Assembly: GCA_009904025.1 (NCBI GenBank)
Contig: WYEE01000080.1
Location: 1-9,997 of the forward strand
Source: Thermogladius sp.
GTDB lineage: Archaea; Thermoproteota; Thermoprotei_A; Sulfolobales; Desulfurococcaceae
Reading direction: 5' to 3'
DNA: 9,997 bases
The position numbers were made by a program, and so were the translations under genes. Under the pieces are notes generated by a model, which saw only the letters and a list, made by a program, of their open reading frames with translations, was not told the DNA's origin and ran no database searches. Position 1 is the first letter of the stretch. Each line of letters opens with the position of its first letter. Shown piece by piece: positions 1 to 6,106 of this stretch.

Positions 1-38
1 ATCTTAGACTTATAGTAGCAGTATAGGAGTGAGGGTGG

Positions 39-46
39 TTTAAATA
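39..46 (+). promoter_or_regulatory. Putative TATA box for the iorA operon
   Basis: TTTAAATA lies about 50 bases before the first ATG of iorA. With the usual archaeal distance of about 26 bases from TATA centre to transcription start, the start would fall near base 69, giving a leader of about 20 bases that contains a weak GGTAG ribosome-binding-like stretch at 74-78. The core is the same TTTAAA seen in the divergent transporter promoter of this window. No clear purine-rich BRE precedes it. The remaining upstream sequence (1-38) shows no gene. This is inference from motif and spacing only. Confidence 0.5.
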
Positions 47-91
47 GTTTCGAAACCAATCCTAGCCGGGAAAGGTAGTAGAGTCCTCTAC

Positions 92-1975
92 ATGGGTAAC
101 GAGGCAATAGCCAGAGGTGCCATGGAGGCTGGTGTCTGTTACTTCACAGCATACCCAGGGACGCCTTCGACAGAGATAATCGAGTCTATTGGAGAGGTGG
201 CAAACGAAGTTGGCGTGATCGCGGAGTGGAGCGTCAACGAGAAAGTTGCGTACGAGTCTGCCTACGCTGCCGCCATAGCCGGTGTGAGGAGCTTAACCGC
301 TATGAAGCATGTGGGGGTAAATGTCGCAGCGGACATACTGGTGAGCAGTGGTTATGCGGGTGTGAAAGCTGGCTTCATAGTTGTTTCGGCAGATGACCCC
401 AGCGCACATAGTAGCCAGAACGAGCAGGATAATAGATGGTACGGGTATTTGGCGCATATACCTGTCATAGAGCCGAGTAGCGTGAGAGATGCCTACAGGC
501 TAATTAAAACTGCTGTGGAGATCAGCGAGAAATACAAGCAGCCCATCATGTTTAGAACCACGACGAGAGTCAGCCATAGCAGGCAGTACATTGAGCTGGA
601 GGATGATATCCCCGCCTCGAGGATTTGTAAAGGGTTCTTCGACAAGGATATCTCGAGGTGGGTTCTCATACCAGCCCACGCTAGGAGGTTGAAAGAACGG
701 GTTGTCAAGCTGTGGAGGAGTATTGAGGAAACGGACTGGGGACCTCCTCTAGCTGAAATATATAACCCGGGTAAAAAGAAGGTTATCATAGCACCGGGAA
801 TAGCCTTCGCGCACATAGCCGAGTCCTTGGATAGATTATCCGCTTGGGGGGATGTGACTGTTCTGAAACTCAATTTAACAGCCCCTGTACCGGTTAAACC
901 TGTGTTGAATGCGTCCTCGGAGGCAAGTGAAGTTCTCGTTGTTGAGGAGCTGGACCCCATAGTAGAGCTACATGTGAGAGACATCCTCAGCAAACACGGG
1001 GTTAAAGCGAGTGTGAGGGGTAAAGACCTCATACCTGAAGGAGGGGAGTTGAGTTTAGAGAGAGTTCTACCCGGCGTAGCTAAGTTTCTGGGGAAAAACT
1101 TGACGATCCCGCAGACGGCCAAGCTGGATGAGGAGGCCAGGATACCTCCTAGACCCCCGGTTCTATGCCCTGGATGCCCGCACAGATTAACATACTATAT
1201 CCTGAAGACGGCTGCCAACAAGCTTAGACTCAGGAATGTCATCTACACGGGGGATATAGGTTGCTACACGCTGGGATACCAGAAGCCTTTTGAAACTCAG
1301 ATGACCTGTTTCGAGATGGGCGGCTCTATAGGTGTTGCACACGGGTTGAGTAAAGTTGTGGAGGAGCCTGTTATAGCTGTGATAGGTGACTCAACTTTCT
1401 TCCACGCCGGCATACCGGGGTCCATTAACCTCGTCTATAACTACGGGAGGGCTATGATAGTTGTATTAGACAACTACACGACGGCCATGACTGGCCACCA
1501 ACCGCACCCCGGGACAGGCCTAACGGCTACAGGCTCCAAGGCCCCTGTGGTTGAGCTGGTTGAAGTCTTGAAGTCCATTGGCTTCAACGTCTACGTGATA
1601 AACCCCCTCAATATAAGAGAGTCCCTCGATACTACTGTGAAGGCGCTAGAAGAATATCTCAGCGGAGGTAGGGTGGCTCTAGTTTCCCGGATGAGGTGCT
1701 CGCTTGAGGCTGGTAGGCTGTCGAGGGAGAAGAGGATTAGCCTACCCATCTATGCTGTTGACGAAGACAAGTGCACCGGTTGCATGGCATGCGTGAACCT
1801 GACAGCCTGCCCGGCGATAATCATACCCGAGAATTCGAATAAGCCTGTAATACTTGAAGACATGTGCCTTGGCTGCGGATTATGCGCATACGTATGTCCC
1901 TATAAGGCGATTTACGTGAAGAAGCCTGGTGACGAGGGGTGGGAGAAGCTCTACACTGAGAGAACTACCTCGTGA
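92..1975 (+). CDS. iorA: Indolepyruvate:ferredoxin oxidoreductase, alpha subunit
   Basis: IorA with IorB oxidatively decarboxylates aryl pyruvates made by transamination of aromatic amino acids, giving aryl-acetyl-CoA, CO2 and reduced ferredoxin in the cytoplasm. The 627 residues show the expected order. An N-terminal pyruvate-oxidoreductase-like domain opens with MGNEAIARGAMEAG and AYPGTPSTEI. A thiamine-diphosphate domain follows from about residue 360 (CPGCPHR, then GDIGCYTLG near 387 and GDSTFF near 432 with a downstream Asn). A C-terminal ferredoxin domain has two [4Fe-4S] motifs: C561, C564, C567, C573 with the wider last spacing typical of IorA, and C592, C595, C598, C602. ATG 92 is the first standard start after an in-frame stop at 41-43. 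Family members usually carry about 15 more N-terminal residues, and the codons just upstream look like that extension (see findings). It leads a dense operon with iorB. Confidence 0.96.
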   Translation: MGNEAIARGAMEAGVCYFTAYPGTPSTEIIESIGEVANEVGVIAEWSVNEKVAYESAYAAAIAGVRSLTAMKHVGVNVAADILVSSGYAGVKAGFIVVSADDPSAHSSQNEQDNRWYGYLAHIPVIEPSSVRDAYRLIKTAVEISEKYKQPIMFRTTTRVSHSRQYIELEDDIPASRICKGFFDKDISRWVLIPAHARRLKERVVKLWRSIEETDWGPPLAEIYNPGKKKVIIAPGIAFAHIAESLDRLSAWGDVTVLKLNLTAPVPVKPVLNASSEASEVLVVEELDPIVELHVRDILSKHGVKASVRGKDLIPEGGELSLERVLPGVAKFLGKNLTIPQTAKLDEEARIPPRPPVLCPGCPHRLTYYILKTAANKLRLRNVIYTGDIGCYTLGYQKPFETQMTCFEMGGSIGVAHGLSKVVEEPVIAVIGDSTFFHAGIPGSINLVYNYGRAMIVVLDNYTTAMTGHQPHPGTGLTATGSKAPVVELVEVLKSIGFNVYVINPLNIRESLDTTVKALEEYLSGGRVALVSRMRCSLEAGRLSREKRISLPIYAVDEDKCTGCMACVNLTACPAIIIPENSNKPVILEDMCLGCGLCAYVCPYKAIYVKKPGDEGWEKLYTERTTS

Positions 1976-1979
1976 GGTG
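1974..1979 (+). promoter_or_regulatory. Ribosome binding site of iorB
   Basis: GAGGTG matches the anti-Shine-Dalgarno end of crenarchaeal 16S rRNA and overlaps the iorA stop codon at 1973-1975. It lies 3 bases before GTG 1983 and 6 bases before TTG 1986, which favours one of these over the far upstream start at 1929. Confidence 0.6.
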
Positions 1980-1985
1980 CCCGTG

Positions 1986-2612
1986 TTGCCTGGGAAGTTC
2001 AATATTCTAATAGCAGGCGTAGGCGGCCAGGGCGTTCTAACTCTTGGAAGCCTCATCGCGTGGGCGTCAACGCTCTCGGGTATTGACGTGACGGTTGCCG
2101 AGACACATGGCCTGAGCCAGAGAGGTGGCAGTCTGACAGTCCATGTGAGGCTGAACAACAACCAAGCGCCTCTCATACCTCCTGGCGAGGCCGATTTACT
2201 GATAGGTTTAGAAGTGATTGAGGCGGTTAGGTACTCATATTATACGGGAGATAGAAGCATTCTAGTCGTCAACAAACTTAGATTACCCCCACCTCTCACC
2301 AAGCCCCCTAGTTCAAGAGAGTTGGAGGAGAGCTTGAGGAGAGCTTTCCCGGGTAGGGTCTATTTCTACGATGCCGAAAAAGAGGCGAAGCATCTGCTTG
2401 GCTCATCTTTGTTCTCAAATGTCCTACTACTGGGCTACTCGATGGGTGTAGACGGGAGGTTTAGGAGTGTACTAGACCCGGCTAGAGTTGAGGAGGCTAT
2501 TCAAGTAATTTTCTCGAGGAAAACCGCCGAGGCTAACTTAAGAGCTTTCAAGCATGGTTTAAGCCAGGGGTTGAGCGATGTCGCGGGAGGAGCTGGTGGA
2601 CATCCTGGATAG
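1986..2612 (+). CDS. iorB: Indolepyruvate:ferredoxin oxidoreductase, beta subunit
   Basis: This is the small subunit of the IorAB complex, related to the gamma domain of pyruvate:ferredoxin oxidoreductases and completing the active site formed by IorA. At about 208 residues it matches the usual length of about 200. The protein begins MPGKFNILIAGVGGQGVLT, a glycine-rich motif diagnostic of the family, followed by ETHGLSQRGGSLTVHVRL, the conserved E-H-x-x-x-Q-R-G-G-S stretch. The frame is open back to 1929, but that would overlap iorA and add non-homologous residues. TTG 1986 or GTG 1983 fits the GAGGTG at 1974-1979; TTG is preferred for spacing, with low certainty. The 3' end overlaps the next gene by 35 bases, so translation is probably coupled. 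Confidence 0.93.
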   Translation: MPGKFNILIAGVGGQGVLTLGSLIAWASTLSGIDVTVAETHGLSQRGGSLTVHVRLNNNQAPLIPPGEADLLIGLEVIEAVRYSYYTGDRSILVVNKLRLPPPLTKPPSSRELEESLRRAFPGRVYFYDAEKEAKHLLGSSLFSNVLLLGYSMGVDGRFRSVLDPARVEEAIQVIFSRKTAEANLRAFKHGLSQGLSDVAGGAGGHPG

Positions 2613-2784
2613 GATACTAGAAGCGTTGGATAGGATAGAGGCTTTGATCGCTAGACTCAGCGTTAGCGAGGAGGCTTCAAAGGGTGTTGTCTACCAGATA
2701 TACCAGAATTTAATCGAGGCTAGAGAGGGGGTTGTCAAGGCGAGGCTCATCGCACGCAGCCTCTCGTCGGCCAAAAGTGAGTGA
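2578..2784 (+). CDS. Small coiled-coil protein of unknown function
   Basis: A 68-residue, charged, all-helical protein that I do not recognise. The first 28 residues form a clear amphipathic heptad pattern (LVDILDRILEALDRIEALIARL), and the second half is also predicted helical, so a helical hairpin or coiled-coil oligomer is likely. There is no signal peptide, membrane segment, Cys or His cluster. ATG 2578 is preceded by GGGGTTGAG, a reasonable ribosome binding site, and lies inside the 3' end of iorB. The stop at 2782-2784 is separated by one base from the next ATG. Tight packing on both sides, codon use like the neighbours and a start with a ribosome site support a real gene. A link to the IorAB complex is only contextual. 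Confidence 0.72.
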   Translation: MSREELVDILDRILEALDRIEALIARLSVSEEASKGVVYQIYQNLIEAREGVVKARLIARSLSSAKSE

Positions 2785-2785
2785 A

Positions 2786-3226
2786 ATGATATCTATCGGC
2801 CGTAGGGTTTTCGAGAACGTTAAGAGCGATATGATAGTCCACTACGGTAAGTTCAATGTGAGGGGTTTATGTGTAGCTGAGACAATAGTGTTGGTTGGAA
2901 GCGGCTCGGGGGATTGGATTGCGGGAGAAGACTGTGTGGTAATAGCTGAGAGAGGGCTCGTTAAACTAGGGAGGGTTGACTGCGTTAAGGCGTACCTACT
3001 CGGCTTAAACGGGAGAGTTATTGCAGGAAATGTCTCAACTCAAATGGGATTCATTAAGAAGGCTAGAATAGGTAATCTAAAAGCCGGCCTCGCACTTATA
3101 GGAGCTGAAACTATTGTATCCAATGCTTTTATCTCGAACGCCGTGTTCCTAGACCCGCATGTATGGTTTAAAGCCAAGCCAACCATTAATGTTGCTGAAT
3201 ACAAGTACCCTGCCCTCGAGTCATAG
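2786..3226 (+). CDS. Hypothetical protein, beta-rich
   Basis: A 146-residue protein that I do not recognise. It begins MISIGRRVFENVK and consists largely of short alternating hydrophobic strands with Gly or Asn turns (for example NGRVIAGNVSTQ, then IGNLKAGLALIGAETIVSNAFISNAVFL), a texture like a small beta-helix or bactofilin-type fold. That resemblance is weak and no family motif is present. There are three Cys, not arranged as a metal site, and no signal peptide or membrane segment. ATG 2786 is chosen because it follows the previous stop (2782-2784) by one base and has GTGAG just upstream. The open frame reaches back to 2732 and includes a GTG at 2777, but those starts overlap the preceding gene. 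Ten bases separate it from the next gene in the operon. Confidence 0.72.
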   Translation: MISIGRRVFENVKSDMIVHYGKFNVRGLCVAETIVLVGSGSGDWIAGEDCVVIAERGLVKLGRVDCVKAYLLGLNGRVIAGNVSTQMGFIKKARIGNLKAGLALIGAETIVSNAFISNAVFLDPHVWFKAKPTINVAEYKYPALES

Positions 3227-3236
3227 GGCGTTCTAA

Positions 3237-4187
3237 ATGGATCTTATCGGGATAGACAAAAAGATTGTTGAGAAGACTGGTAGACTTCTGAAGAAACACT
3301 CCTTTAAACTACCTAAACTAGACGTCTTCGACCATAGATTCTACCCCGCAGCTGATGTAGGTAGAGAGGAGGTTGCTAGGTACCTGATCGTGATGGTCGC
3401 AATGGATCACCGGCTTAGCAGGCCTGGCAAACCCTACGAGGCATGTCTAGGCGACGGATGCTACCGTGGAGCAGACTTATTGTATAGACTTGGAAAACTA
3501 AAGTTCGATGAAGACCCCTCGTTCTTCGCCCCTGAAAGGCTCTCCACGATCAGGGTGGAGGAGGTTCTTAAATGGCTAACCGTAGGGGAGGCGTCTCCCC
3601 CCGATCCCGAGGTTAGAACCTTCTTACTTAGGGATATTGGTTTGAAACTGGAGAAACTGTGGGGTGGCTCCGCCCTAAAGCTAATAGAATCCACGGGGGG
3701 TAGAGTGAGGGGTGGCCCGGGAGATCCTGGGTTAACAGATTATATGAGGGTTTTTAGGGCATACGAGGATCCAATTGAGAAGAAGACTATGCTCCTGGCT
3801 AAATTCCTTAAGGCGAGAGGTATCTTCAACCCGATTCAACCCATCGATGTAGCCGTGGATAACCACCTGACAAGGCAGGCCCTGAGGCTAGGCTTCATTT
3901 CTGTCTCAGGCGAATTATGGTCAAAGATAAAGAGTGGGGTGGAGATAGATCCCGAGGAGGATATACTGCTTAGGTTAAGCGTTAAACTCTCCTTCAGACA
4001 CCTGTCTTATTCGACCGGGTTACCAGCCGAGGTCCTAGACGACTTCTTCTGGCTCCACGGGAGAAGCGTGTGTTTAAGGGATAAGCCGGATTGCGAGAAA
4101 TGTGTTTTCAGAACCGTCTGCACAGCCTATAGGAACAAGAGTTTTATGGTGAATGAGCCTGTCTACTACAATACATGGTATTACTAG
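3237..4187 (+). CDS. Divergent HhH-GPD / queuosine-salvage-like protein with endonuclease III-type [4Fe-4S] loop
   Basis: A 316-residue protein whose C-terminus carries C279-x6-C286-x2-C289-x5-C295, exactly the [4Fe-4S] loop spacing of endonuclease III and MutY. Before it, AVD208NHLTRQALRLGF resembles the VDTHxxR segment of HhH-GPD glycosylases, where the Asp is catalytic, placed as expected relative to the cluster. The usual helix-hairpin-helix signature LPGVGxKTA and its catalytic Lys are not recognisable; EKKTMLLAKFLKARG occupies that region. The N-terminal half (FYPAADV, then RGADLLYRLGKLKFDEDPSFFAPERL near 78-102) does not look like standard Nth. It is reminiscent of the queuosine-nucleoside glycosylase family (Qng1/DUF2419), which shares the glycosylase fold but lacks the cluster. 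It may act on DNA bases or modified nucleosides. Fold assignment is moderately sure; substrate is unknown. It is the fifth gene of the iorAB operon. Confidence 0.7.
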   Translation: MDLIGIDKKIVEKTGRLLKKHSFKLPKLDVFDHRFYPAADVGREEVARYLIVMVAMDHRLSRPGKPYEACLGDGCYRGADLLYRLGKLKFDEDPSFFAPERLSTIRVEEVLKWLTVGEASPPDPEVRTFLLRDIGLKLEKLWGGSALKLIESTGGRVRGGPGDPGLTDYMRVFRAYEDPIEKKTMLLAKFLKARGIFNPIQPIDVAVDNHLTRQALRLGFISVSGELWSKIKSGVEIDPEEDILLRLSVKLSFRHLSYSTGLPAEVLDDFFWLHGRSVCLRDKPDCEKCVFRTVCTAYRNKSFMVNEPVYYNTWYY

Positions 4188-4199
4188 GGGGGTTTAACC

Positions 4200-4547
4200 A
4201 TGACCGGTGATGTCAAGCTGAGAGACATACTAGCGATGGGCAGGCTTGAAAGGATCGTCATGGAGTATTTTGTCAAGAACATTAGCGTCGGCGAGATAAT
4301 CGCTCTGATAGAGCTTAGAGAGGAGGTTAAGAGGCGGATAGCGAGAGGTGAAAGAGACCTGGTTCCGGAGCTAGACGACGTTGTCATTGAGAGAGAGATC
4401 TCGAGAATCATATCCAAGCTTATTTCAGCAGGTTACCTGGAGTACAAGGGTGGGGTCTACAACCTCTCGAAAGCCCTTATAGAAGAATTAAAGAGGAGGT
4501 TCAACAGACTGGATCCAGGTGTGCCTAAGAACCTGGAAAACATCTAG
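4200..4547 (+). CDS. Small winged-helix-like protein
   Basis: A 115-residue, highly charged protein that I cannot assign to a named family. The N-terminal two thirds are helical (ILAMGRLERIVMEYFVKN, then EIIALIELREEVKRRIARGE). From about residue 62 it reads as helix, helix, then a hairpin: IEREISRIISKLISAGYLEYKGGVYNLS, the texture of a recognition helix followed by the wing of a winged-helix DNA-binding domain. A role as transcriptional regulator is therefore possible but not shown. It starts 12 bases after the previous stop with a G-rich run upstream (GGGGGG at about 4187-4192), and its stop codon lies inside a hairpin that may end the operon. It is the last gene of the six-gene run. Confidence 0.7.
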   Translation: MTGDVKLRDILAMGRLERIVMEYFVKNISVGEIIALIELREEVKRRIARGERDLVPELDDVVIEREISRIISKLISAGYLEYKGGVYNLSKALIEELKRRFNRLDPGVPKNLENI

Positions 4548-4573
4548 CCCGCCTGTATTTTGAGTGCGGGCTA
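4545..4573 (+). terminator. Hairpin at the end of the iorAB operon, possible terminator
   Basis: TAGCCCGC (4545-4552) and GCGGGCTA (4566-4573) form a perfect 8-bp stem with a 13-base loop. The left arm begins with the stop codon of the preceding gene. No long T run follows, as archaeal intrinsic termination would prefer, so it could instead protect the 3' end or mark processing. The inverted repeat is certain; its role is inferred. Confidence 0.45.
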
Positions 4574-4578
4574 TCACG

Positions 4579-4584
4579 TTTAAT
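4579..4584 (+). promoter_or_regulatory. TATA-like hexamer before the inverted-repeat region
   Basis: TTTAAT is centred about 25 bases before base 4606, where the left arm of the enclosing inverted repeat starts. This is the normal archaeal TATA-to-start distance, so the hexamer could drive a non-coding transcript. It is short and could occur by chance. Confidence 0.25.
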
Positions 4585-4618
4585 GTCTCTACGCTCTAAA
4601 CTGTAAACAGAGGCCCGA

Positions 4619-4640
4619 TCAAGCTAACCGGTTAGCTTGA
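4619..4640. repeat. Perfect 22-bp palindrome
   Basis: The palindrome has the core AAGCTAACCGGTTAGCTT, extended by TC on the left and GA on the right. A perfect 22-bp dyad is very unlikely by chance in an interval this short. As DNA it could bind a dimeric regulator; as RNA it could form a 9-bp hairpin with a CCGG loop. Its right arm is shared with the stem at 4636-4681, so the two structures exclude each other. Confidence 0.8.
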
Positions 4641-4681
4641 GAAGCCTGTGAGGGAATGAGTTTCACTCAGCGTTTCTCAAG
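4636..4681. repeat. Inverted repeat, stem-loop competing with the palindrome
   Basis: CTTGAGAA (4636-4643) pairs with TTCTCAAG (4674-4681), extended by a G-T wobble and a C-G pair to 10 bp. The loop can pair further internally (GTGA with TCAC). The first five bases belong to the right arm of the 22-bp palindrome, giving two alternative folds. Confidence 0.6.
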
Positions 4682-4704
4682 GTGTGGTATAACCGGGTAA
4701 TGTA

Positions 4705-4770
4705 AATTCGGGTCGACATCAGCCCTTGCGGTGTATCCGAGTATACGTTTTCGAATGTTGACCAGGAATT
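4705..4770. repeat. Long imperfect stem-loop
   Basis: AATTC (4705-4709) pairs with GAATT (4766-4770), and GGTCGACAT (4711-4719) pairs with ATGTTGACC (4755-4763) with one G-T wobble. A 1x2 internal loop separates the two helices. The 35-base loop holds a small hairpin, GTAT 4733-4736 with ATAC 4743-4746. The wobble instead of a strict match fits an RNA fold better than a DNA operator. Confidence 0.6.
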
Positions 4771-4895
4771 AAGGGGGTGTATTTGCGGCTAGGTCCGAGC
4801 CAACCCTCTCCATTCATGGGCTAATCGCCTCACACACCAGCTATTTTTCAACTAGCGACCACGGAGACCGGGGGAAACGGGTTAAATTGCCTCTG

Positions 4896-5258
4896 TTAGT
4901 GTAATGGTACTAGGATTGTTCTCAGGCAGTTTTTCTCGAGTTTATAGTATAGTTTGAGAATCTTCTCGGAGTCTCCTCTTAGGAGGAATATGTTCACACA
5001 TGTGTTATCTGTGTGACTGTGCTGGTAGCTTACAATGACGTCTTTATACTCCTCGAGGCTTAAACCCAGCTCCCCCTTTGTGATTGCCAGGCACACCCCT
5101 AGACAGTTATGCCTCTTCTTATAGTGCTTGATGGACGCTATGTAGTTTCCCAGTGCTGAAGCCACTACGCTCGACCTGTCAACACCGCACTCACGGCTAA
5201 CGTCGTCGAGCTCGCTCGCAAGGTCTTCGGGTATGCTTACCCCGAATCTCCTCCTCAA
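4896..5258 (-). CDS. NikR-like ribbon-helix-helix metal-responsive regulator
   Basis: A 120-residue protein with an N-terminal ribbon-helix-helix domain (RRRFGVSIPEDLASELDDV and GVDRSSVVASALGNYI, residues 2-40) and a C-terminal ACT-like domain matching NikR: VIVSYQHSHTDNTCVNIFLLRGDSEKI (75-100) aligns with the NikR metal-binding region. H80, H82 and C87 correspond to E. coli NikR H87, H89 and C95, but the His-Cys spacing is one residue shorter. The fourth ligand, H76 in E. coli, is replaced by an acidic residue (E69 or E70). Extra His and Cys at H45, H50, C52 and C56 could add a site. It is the last gene of the transporter operon; TTG 5258 overlaps the permease stop by 4 bases (TTGA), with GAAGAGGA just upstream. 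It probably represses the locus when metal is bound, via the paired TGCACAA elements. The metal is not settled. Confidence 0.82.
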   Translation of the reverse strand: MRRRFGVSIPEDLASELDDVSRECGVDRSSVVASALGNYIASIKHYKKRHNCLGVCLAITKGELGLSLEEYKDVIVSYQHSHTDNTCVNIFLLRGDSEKILKLYYKLEKNCLRTILVPLH

Positions 5259-6106
5259 ATCCTCTTCACCAGCAAACTAAATGCATACACGAGAAGCATG
5301 AGCAAACCGGCTACACCTGGCGGCGGCAGATTGAATATTATACTGAGGTGTAGGCCTATAAGGCTTGAGGCGACGCTAGACAGCACCGCTGTTTGGACAG
5401 ACGCCTTATAGCTCTTCGCGATGGAGAATGCTATGGCCGGAGGCATTAGTATGAACACGTGCTCCATAATATAGCCCGTGACCTTCAACATGCCGACTGT
5501 ATTTAAGCCCAGCAACGTGTATGCGAGCAGGTCGTATACTCGTGTGTCAACCCCCGCGATTTTGATTGCCACTCTATCCAACCCTATTGAAGCCTGCTCA
5601 TGGTATGTTAGGATGAAGGCTGAGACTGTGAGCAACATTATTGCAAGGCATGAATACACCTCAGCCTGGGACGCTAGCAGGGGGTCACCTATGATCAATC
5701 CCGCGAGATTGTATGGAACCGGCACTCTCGTTAATACAAGGTACGCCGCTATAACGCTGAGGGACGTCGAGGAGCCCACGAAGATTGATGTAGCTATGGA
5801 TGGCTCTACTTGTCTGTGTATCATGTAGCCCACGGTATACGTGAGGGCTAGCCCCATCGCGATAGATGAGGGTATTTCGACACCACTACCTAGAAAGGCT
5901 GACAATAGGATACCTAATGTCACTGCGAGGAGGCTTACATGGGGCATCTCAGCCGCCAGGTAGAATATTCTCCTGTAGGCGACTATAATGCTGACCAGGG
6001 AGAAGCTGAATGAGGCGGACGCCACTACCAGAACCCAGTAAGGGTTGTATAGTAGTGAAAGGCCCACTGCGTAAATCGTGATCGCGGCCGCTAGGAGCAA
6101 CTTCAT
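5255..6106 (-). CDS. ABC3-family metal-ion transporter permease (ZnuB/MntB-like)
   Basis: A 283-residue, strongly hydrophobic protein with about eight or nine membrane segments, the length and texture of the ABC-3 permease family that carries Zn2+, Mn2+ or Fe2+ across the membrane. Family traits include AEMPHVSLLAVTLGILL near residue 50 (position of the usual SHxxLPG motif), a cytoplasmic loop IGLDRVAIKIAGVDTRVYDLL before the last membrane segments, the region GYIMEHVFILMPPAIAFSIAK equivalent to the LLxxPAAxAxxL stretch, and NLPPPGVAGLLMLL near the C-terminus. ATG 6106 overlaps the binding-protein stop (TGA 6105-6103) as ATGA, the typical coupling; a GTG two codons earlier (6112) is the alternative. 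The regulator gene follows with another 4-base overlap. The partner ATPase is the divergent gene starting at 7185. Metal specificity cannot be read from the permease. Confidence 0.9.
   Translation of the reverse strand: MKLLLAAAITIYAVGLSLLYNPYWVLVVASASFSFSLVSIIVAYRRIFYLAAEMPHVSLLAVTLGILLSAFLGSGVEIPSSIAMGLALTYTVGYMIHRQVEPSIATSIFVGSSTSLSVIAAYLVLTRVPVPYNLAGLIIGDPLLASQAEVYSCLAIMLLTVSAFILTYHEQASIGLDRVAIKIAGVDTRVYDLLAYTLLGLNTVGMLKVTGYIMEHVFILMPPAIAFSIAKSYKASVQTAVLSSVASSLIGLHLSIIFNLPPPGVAGLLMLLVYAFSLLVKRI

Larger units (their letters stand above)
4606..4897 (+). ncRNA. Candidate structured non-coding RNA (tentative)
   Basis: About 345 bases between the winged-helix gene and the regulator gene hold no credible ORF on either strand; the longest plus-strand one is about 14 codons. 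The interval is enclosed by AACAGAGGC (4606-4614) and its complement GCCTCTGTT (4889-4897), which could form a closing helix extended by CCG 4615-4617 with CGG 4878-4880. Inside are a 22-bp palindrome, a 10-bp stem-loop (4636-4681), a 14-bp imperfect stem (4705-4770) and a small hairpin GGCT/AGCC (4787-4801). A TATA-like box lies about 25 bases upstream. It shows no tRNA, SRP RNA or RNase P signature, and its GC is not raised as expected for a hyperthermophile structural RNA. The right arm overlaps the 3' end of the opposite-strand regulator gene. The strand is uncertain; a regulatory or decayed mobile sequence is an alternative. Confidence 0.3.

Noticed and set aside
493..1122. Minus-strand ORF of 209 codons inside iorA
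   Set aside because: It lies antisense to a strongly conserved gene, its Ser/Leu-rich composition is typical of an antisense frame, and it has no recognisable motif or start context.
4548..4895. tRNA, SRP RNA, RNase P RNA or C/D box RNA in the gene-free interval
   Set aside because: I found no T-loop sequence, no SRP helix 8 motif, no RNase P conserved core and no paired C and D boxes on either strand.
4606..4897. MITE or insertion-sequence remnant bounded by the 9-bp inverted repeat
   Set aside because: No target-site duplication is visible beside the repeats, and the right arm runs into the regulator's stop codon. It remains possible but unsupported.
5478..5828. Plus-strand ORF of 116 codons inside the permease gene
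   Set aside because: It is the complement of membrane-spanning codons of a well-supported permease and has no ribosome site or family-like sequence.
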